64,000 bases of DNA from Sequoia sempervirens (lineage: Eukaryota > Streptophyta > Pinopsida > Cupressales > Cupressaceae). Location: assembly GCA_007258455.2 (NCBI GenBank), contig VDFB02373365.1:224281201-224345200 (forward strand), in the 5' to 3' direction. Shown here one piece after another: positions 57,676-64,000 of the stretch. Below the pieces are notes generated by a model. That model was not told the origin of the DNA. It saw only the letters and a program-made list of their open reading frames with translations, and ran no database searches. Within the stretch, counting starts at the first letter, position 1; each line of letters starts with the position of its first letter. The translations under genes and the position numbers were made by a program.

Positions 57676-58990
57676 ATGGAGTGGTCAATAAAGGACATGG
57701 ACAGAGCTCTTAAAGATGTTCAAGATAATGGTATGTCCACAAGGGAACGATCAAAGAAATGGAGAATCCCAACAACCACTCTCAACAACTAGTTAGGTTG
57801 CCTTACATCAAAGAAAGGCCTTTCAATTATTTTGACAACAAATGAAGAGGCTTTAATTTTTGAATGGTACAAATAGATGGTTGATATTGGCCATGGATTC
57901 AAGGAAGAGGTAGCCCAGATATGCCAAACTAGACCCAACCCTTTTAAGGATGAGATGTTTGGTAAGTCTTGGTGGATTGGATTTAAAAGGAGCCATCATG
58001 AACTCGCTTAAGGAAAGTTGAAGGTATTAACAAAGACAAGGCACTAAACCTAAAACCTATTGTTGTATCTATTTTCTACATGAAATTGTCCTATTCGTAT
58101 GATGTAAATCTATATGAAGCTCAAATAATTTGGAAGTGTGATGAAATAGGTATTCAAGCGAGAAAAAATGGTTCCATGAGGGTGTTGGACAAAGAAGTGG
58201 TAGGATTTTCTTACATCATTCCTATAATTTGTGTTAATGTTTTCAAATAGAGCATACAAGGGTTCTATTTGTTTAAGGGTAAATAGCAATTAAAAATTTA
58301 CATTACAAGCTATGAACCATGTGCTCATATGGCAGCCTAACCCCACATATGGATGACCAAAGATTTTTTATGAATTGGCTGCACCACTTTACACAATTAT
58401 TTTTAGGTGGTGTGTCACCCACAAATAGGCACTTATTGATTTTTGATGGCCATGGAAGCCATGTCATTGTTACAAAAATATAAGAGGCAAGGATGTTGGG
58501 TATTGATTTTATTACATCACTGACACACATGTCACATAAACTAAAATGCCTTGATGTTAGTGTGTTTTCATCATTCAAATCATACTTAAAATCTGAATGA
58601 GAAATATGGCTAGCAAGGTTTCTAAATATTAAAATTAGGAGGGTAGAATTAGGAGAACTGGGAAGCAAGTCATTAAAAGAGTTGTAATGGTGGAAAACAT
58701 CACAATAGGATTCAAAAGGACCAAAATATGACCCCTCAAACTAGATGCACTCATGGAGGACATACGTCCCAAAAAAATGTTTCACTTCAACATACAAATT
58801 GATGCTTCTACATTGCAAAACATCCTTAGTCTATCAAGGGTTGATGTTTCATCAAATGAAGTGGCCAACATATTGTTATCTAATCTTGTAGATAGCCAAT
58901 TACATTATACAACACCAAAATCATAGGTATAGGAAGCTACACAAAATACACTTCCAATTACTCCTAATGATTTATTTTTATAGTTGGTTG
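57676..58990 (+). pseudogene. pogo/Tigger-like (DDE_1) transposase
   Basis: Starts MEWSIKDMDRALKDVQDNGM, an N-terminal psq/CENP-B-type helix-turn-helix with KKWRIPTTTLNN. A second DNA-binding part follows (ILTTNEEALIFEW; RPNPF; GKSWWIGFKRSH). The catalytic domain shows WKCDEIGIQA (first Asp, ~58,137-58,166), LLIFDGHGSH (second Asp, ~58,440) and SHKLKCLDVSVFSSFKSYLK (third Asp, ~58,555). The last two Asp are about 35 residues apart, all three being kept. Stops and frameshifts break the frame several times, including after TTLNN. No TIRs or TA duplications were identified. Known function of the family is TA-targeted cut-and-paste transposition; this copy is dead. Confidence 0.8.
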
Positions 58991-61297
58991 GTGATCGAGT
59001 GTCTAATGACATGGAAGATAGTCATTGTCACAAATTATATGATGGACATAGTCTCCCCTCGTAGCCAAGCCAATTGTCCTGGTTGGTGGATGGAGTTATG
59101 AATCTTGGTATTGATTTACATTAACATTAAGAACATGAAACTTTTTCATTCCCATCTCCACCACCCAAAATTGTACCTAAAATGGTAAATTACTATGTCA
59201 AATGTGGAGGTTCATATACTGGAGGAAATGTAGACTTCAACCAAGATACTAAGCTAGTTCACAACAAAGGCATATAAAGCATCGGTTCATAGTTGAATGA
59301 GACAATGGATTCTAAAATAGATTGAACCATCAAAAAATTACTCAAGTTTCCTATACACATTGTTAATGAAAGAACCAAGAAAGTTGACAATAATGAAATT
59401 CAGTGTTGTTGAAAATCTTAGCAATTAACAACAGGTCACTATATGAGTCTCTCAATGCAACTAGAGAAAAGAAAGTAAGAACTAGAGGAGCTCAAGGCTT
59501 GAAATAGAAAAATAAAGGAAGGGAATCATATGATGTGACAAGGGAATTGAAGGATTAGTCCAAACAAGATAGGGAAATAAGGTGTTAATCAAGAAGGCAA
59601 TAGAAAATTTTACAAGGGAAAGAAAAGGAGAAAAAATAGGAGCAAGAGAGGATTCAAAGGGATCAAGACAAAAGGGAAAAATATTTGGAGGTGGCAGTGA
59701 GGGATTTACTGATATAAATGAACTTAAGCAATTTACTTAAACCCTTACCAAAAAACCATGCATTGTTTTGGAATATGATGCACATCAATGTCCCTTAATC
59801 TTCTATTGCTATGATTTTTTTAGGTTTGACCCCATCCCATGTAAACCCTACTCCATTTTCAATTCCAATTCCTACTCATATAACTACCACTTTAAATCCA
59901 CCAACAAGAGATGAGTGTAAGGAAAATAAGGTAGCAGAACAACTTCCTACACTAATCTTGAGAGGAGAATGGTACAGGAGCACCTACACCCTATTCGCAA
60001 AATTGGGAACATTGAAGGTCTACTAGTGGATTAGGAGATAGTATAGGGTTTATTTTTGAATTTTTTGTCTTGAATAAGGTCTAAAAAGACCATTTACAAT
60101 GTATTTAGGGCTTGGGGAGTCATCTAGTTGAATATGCAAAAAGTTTCCCATAAATTGTAAATGTTGTTACCAAAAGTTGTCAAAATTGCAAACTAGGGAA
60201 TTTGAAAGGTCATGAAGTCTAAAAGATAGTTATGGGAATTTGTGAAGGTATTTGGTGATGGGAAAAGTTATTTAAATCCTCTCCAAGGCTTGTAAAAATG
60301 TTGTTCATCATATTTTAAGGAATTTCAATTGAGTTTCAATGCCTAAAACTTGTTTTTCTCTATTTTTCCTGAGTTTCTCGTCTTGGTATGGACTCGTACA
60401 GGTTTTTTATGACCTGAGATCACCTTGTTTGTGTGTAAATTTTTTTACTCTCAATTGCATTTTATTTGAAGGCTTAATTCATTTTTTTGAGTGAGAAATC
60501 AACAAAACACAGTGGTTGTCCTATTTTGCTGGGTTAAGGGTTTGAAAGGAAAAACTTAATGTATTGACCAATCCACCTATTGTTTAACCTTGGGCTTGGT
60601 GGATTGGTTTGTAATATGTTAGAATAGATGTTTTGATGCATTAGGAAGAAAGTAGGGTTGATAAATTGATGTTGGTGTGATGCCCTAAAGCTGGGCAATG
60701 TTAATTTCCTTATGAAAATGAGAAACCTCAGCATAGTTTTGATAGAATACTAAAGGAGCTAGCCTTATAATGTTTTGGTGAGTTTTTACAGGGATATTGA
60801 AGAGTGTTGGAGGCATTGGTTTGGCCTGAGAACCTTGGGGCATGCAATTTTCAATAAACCCTATGTATTTACATGGTAAATGGAGGGTTTCATAGGGAAA
60901 CATGGTAAAGGCCTTTTAGGGGCTAAATAATCTTGAAATTTTTGGTTTTGCATCATAACCAATGAATTTTTGAAGTGATTTTGTGGAGAAAGGTCGATTG
61001 GGAGATACTTTCTTTGCAAAAGTGGGCTAATTTACTAGCCTAGTTAGGGGGTGAGTTACTAAATCTCAATTTTTGTCCAAAGGAGTCAACATTAGTTCTC
61101 ATATATGTTGTGTAACTCTTAAAAGGGTTTCCAAATCACTAATTAGTTTGTGAGGTGCTTTGGAATTTTTGGTTGAAAAATACCTTAAACCGGGTTGCAT
61201 ATGCTACAAGGTAAAGTATAGTTAAAAGTTGAATTTTTGAGGAAATCATCTAATTTGTTTTGAGGTTTGGTTGATAACAACTTGATTTACATTTTGA
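58991..61297. other. probable transposon flank, nothing firm
   Basis: Low-level coding-like pieces (Pro/Thr-rich TPFSIPIPTHITTTLNPPTR at ~59,840-59,905; a Lys/Glu/Arg-rich stretch ~59,460-59,690) may be the C-terminal tail of the pogo-like protein or another decayed ORF. Beyond 60,050 no feature is seen. Confidence 0.3.
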
Positions 61298-62100
61298 ATG
61301 ATTTTTCACCCCTATACTGCATTAGAGAATAATGCAAAACTTTTACAGATCTTTAATAGTTATAGGAACTTAAATAAAAATAGACATAAATGTCATCCAT
61401 ACCACAACACAGTGATTTACGTGGGGAAACCCTTTCGGGAGAAAAACACCACACTCCAAAAGTCACCCAATATATTATTTAGAAATCACAAAGATTAATA
61501 TATACTTGCAGATCAAGATTCTCACATGAGTATCACCACTCAGAGATCCAAAGGCAACACGACCGCTATCAGACTCACATAATACATCACAATACACAGT
61601 CGTAACACAACACCCCCATAAAATAGGGTTTCCTTCTAGGGAAATTAAAGCTAAATAAAATATAAACCATCAGATATGAGACATAATGATGAATAGTCCA
61701 AATTTACAATAATAAAACATAAATAAAATTTAACTTTTAGGGGCGTTGCTCCTAAGCCACCACCAGGGGCGTGCTGCCCCTTCGATCCCCAGCTAGGGGT
61801 GCGCTACCCCTTGGAACCCCCAACCATGGGTATGATCCCCTCAAACCCCTCATGGGGAGGGGGAGAATCCCCCCACACCCCCCTATTATTGTCAGATGAA
61901 TAGTACCTTATGTAATTGCAAGGTTGAGACACATTTTCTCAACAATGAGAACATTGTTGGAATAACAAGCTCTAGTTGCCAAGCAACAAAAAACTCTATC
62001 ACATCATCTCCACAATCTTTCCCCTTTTTTTTTGAGTGAGGTTTGGAGGAACCAATCATTGAAGCATCATTGAAGCCTACAAAGGCATCCTTAAACAAAA
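61298..62100. mobile_element. probable retrotransposon LTR or leader, with GC-rich palindromes
   Basis: TGGGGAAACCCTTTCGGGAG near 61,421 is the leader motif typical of plant copia LTRs. Downstream, 61,740-61,880 holds four imperfect palindromes (GGGGCGTTGCTCC, GGGGCGTGCTGCCCC, GGGGTGCGCTACCCC, GGGTATGATCCCC) in otherwise AT-rich DNA. Ends were not defined. Confidence 0.45.
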
Positions 62101-62635
62101 ATATGTATGTCAAGATTTATTTATTTTAATATATAATTTTATAGTTTTCGTTATGCTAATGAAAGAGGGTTTTACATTTACATTTTCCAAATGTCAATGA
62201 CATGATTTTTTTGGATATGTTTTCAATTTCTAAGAAGTACTTAAATTATGTTTGCCTATGTGGCTAAAATACACCACATGTATGTTAATGATTGGTTGAG
62301 GGGTAAAAGTAGTTTCTCGTTTGGATGGATAACCGATCATGGGTTGAGACCACCCCTAATCATTGCGAGGCATGACACTGCTATGTATATGCCATGATGT
62401 GTGGTATGCAAGTATTTTTCCACCCTCAACATCTACTTCCTCACATTTATGGCATATTGTTTTCTCTTTCCCTCCTAACTAGCCACATTAACTATGCATC
62501 CCTTCCCATAGCACTAATTTTTGAAGCATGCAACCATTGAATGCTTCACAACCTCACTTATCTTTCTCACCCACAACCCACTACCTACACACATCTTCTC
62601 AATTATTTATTTTGATAGGAACCAGTTGTTAGAAC

Positions 62636-64000
62636 ATAGATATACTTAGGGGGGTGAATCAGTATATCTCTCAAAACTAATTCAATTTAACTTATCCAAC
62701 TTATCAATCAAAAAATATAAATGCCTTAATCAAATAACACATGAAAAAGTAAAAGCATAGAAACATAGCACCAAAATTAACATGGAAACCCAATAAGGAA
62801 AAAACCATTGTGAGAAAAGTTGCTTGGAGCTACTATCCAAATCCAACCTTACAAATGAATCAATAGTTATAAAAAATTTAAGGGTTTTAACCTAAGGAAT
62901 TTTATAACTCCCTGCTCACATAGATAATGAGGATACAACCTCTAAATACAAATCTTTGACAAATCACAACAACAATACTTCTTCTACCTGTGGCCCACTA
63001 CCTTCAACACTTTTCACACCTCTCTACCTTTGGCTCACTACCTTTGGAACTCACACTTGCACTTTTTCCTTCGAATCACTGCCTCCAGTAGTCACTTACA
63101 TAATTTGGTCAACTCACTACCTTCCACACATATCTTAAACTCTTCTACTCAGCTCACTGCCTCCAACATGCATTAAACACTTCTCTAAAAATTCACACAC
63201 ATTACTCTAGTTTCAATGCAATAATGTCAACAAATTACATTAATCACATGTTGAACACTTATCCACTTTGATCACACACTTGATTTTACATTTATACCAT
63301 TTGCAAGCATCAAAATGTTTCTCCTTGTCGAACCATCTTGAAACGTATGAGCATGAAACATGCATTAACCATATTTGATTTGACTTCAAAACATCCACGA
63401 TAAATGGAAATAAAATTGCGATCTAAGATAAGAGATAAGAAGGACCTATTTAAAATTTTTACACATCCCTATGCTAGCACATGCCACAATAACTTGGTGC
63501 AAACAACTTAGATCACTAAGTCATCCCAACAAATTATCAACCCTTGAAATGTTAATCTCCATACTACAAGCAGTACCAGAGAAGCAAGTTAGCATCACAC
63601 GGATCACATTACAAGCATCAAATGATATTCAAGAATATTTCCATGCCCTTATATTGTAATATTATGCAACCTTCTATTGGTGCAAGCAAATGAATATGAA
63701 ACCAATATCTATCACAAACCCAAACAACACAATCTTGAGATATACCTTTGACAACACAGCATATAGTACACTTCAACAACTTCAACTGGAGGAGAGACAA
63801 CAAATGAACATTATAAACACCCTCCAAACTGCAAGACCTCAAAAATAGTTGCAAAGAAATGCAGAGCATTTCTCAGAACCTTCTATGACTACAACAATAT
63901 AGTCACCACTCTATTTAGTTAGGAAAATTTTACTGTAACATACATGATCTAAAAAATAGAAAAATACATGCTTCATACTTAATTCTATCTTCTATTCAAA
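62636..64000. mobile_element. probable copia LTR, truncated by window end
   Basis: TGTTAGAACATAGATATACT near 62,630 is followed by AGGGGGGTGAATCAGTATA, a phrase common at copia LTR borders in large plant genomes. GGAAACCCAATAAGGAAAA follows near 62,785. The remainder to 64,000 has short repeated phrases (CTCACTACCTT(C/T), four times at ~62,990-63,150) and no coding motif. Confidence 0.4.

Noticed and set aside
1..64000. tRNA, rRNA or microRNA genes
   Set aside because: No cloverleaf core with conserved A/B boxes and no rRNA-like block was recognised by eye; a tRNAscan or Infernal run would be needed to exclude small ones.

Overview
The window looks like heterochromatic DNA from a very large plant nuclear genome. 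It is AT-rich and full of decayed, nested LTR retrotransposons, solo LTRs, satellite DNA and interstitial telomere-like arrays, and I found no intact host gene. The mixture (degenerate TTTAGGG-like arrays inside chromosome arms, copia elements with about 1.1 kb LTRs, PPR-derived sequence) fits a gymnosperm best, but that placement is an inference. A run of 100 N at 51,705-51,804 is an assembly gap.

Layout. 1-4 kb: two decayed minus-strand reading frames, hydrophilic and partly coiled-coil, that I do not recognise. 6-8 kb: a large foldback inverted repeat with a solo LTR inserted in one arm near the loop. 8.3-15.9 kb: a composite repeat made of a Ty3/gypsy remnant, its 284-bp LTR, a gene-like fragment, about 430-bp tandem repeats with a solo LTR inserted, and an RNase H-like pseudogene. 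The composite recurs inverted at 36.8-42.6 kb, and its RNase H end recurs a third time at 42.66-43.59 plus 56.43-57.47 kb. 17.96-26.06 kb: one complete-looking and one truncated member of a TIR transposon family carrying telomere-like, GA, TATG and 16-bp repeat arrays. 26.1-30.55 kb: a decayed transposase gene flanked on both sides by hairpins built from PPR-gene sequence. 31.7-35.0 kb: a satellite of about 359 bp, interrupted by a solo LTR with perfect target duplications. 36.15 kb: another solo LTR, then a minisatellite.

43.6-56.4 kb: a complete but dead copia element on the minus strand, with both LTRs, a 5-bp target duplication, PBS-like and PPT-like sites, and gag, protease, integrase, RT and RNase H remnants. 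Its integrase/RT junction is split by a 6.4-kb member of the same TIR family (46,856-53,234). That member carries a multi-exon low-complexity reading frame, a copia LTR fragment, the assembly gap and another GA/telomere-like array. 57.7-59.0 kb: a decayed pogo/Tigger-like (DDE_1) transposase. 61-64 kb: LTR-like sequence, including a cluster of GC-rich palindromes.

The most interesting features are (i) the TIR family that carries telomere-like arrays and exactly phased 16-bp subterminal repeats, and (ii) the SDNCAVKFKN-type transposase bracketed by PPR-derived hairpins. Nothing here is likely to be translated into a working protein. The history is one of insertions within insertions, followed by decay dominated by transitions.
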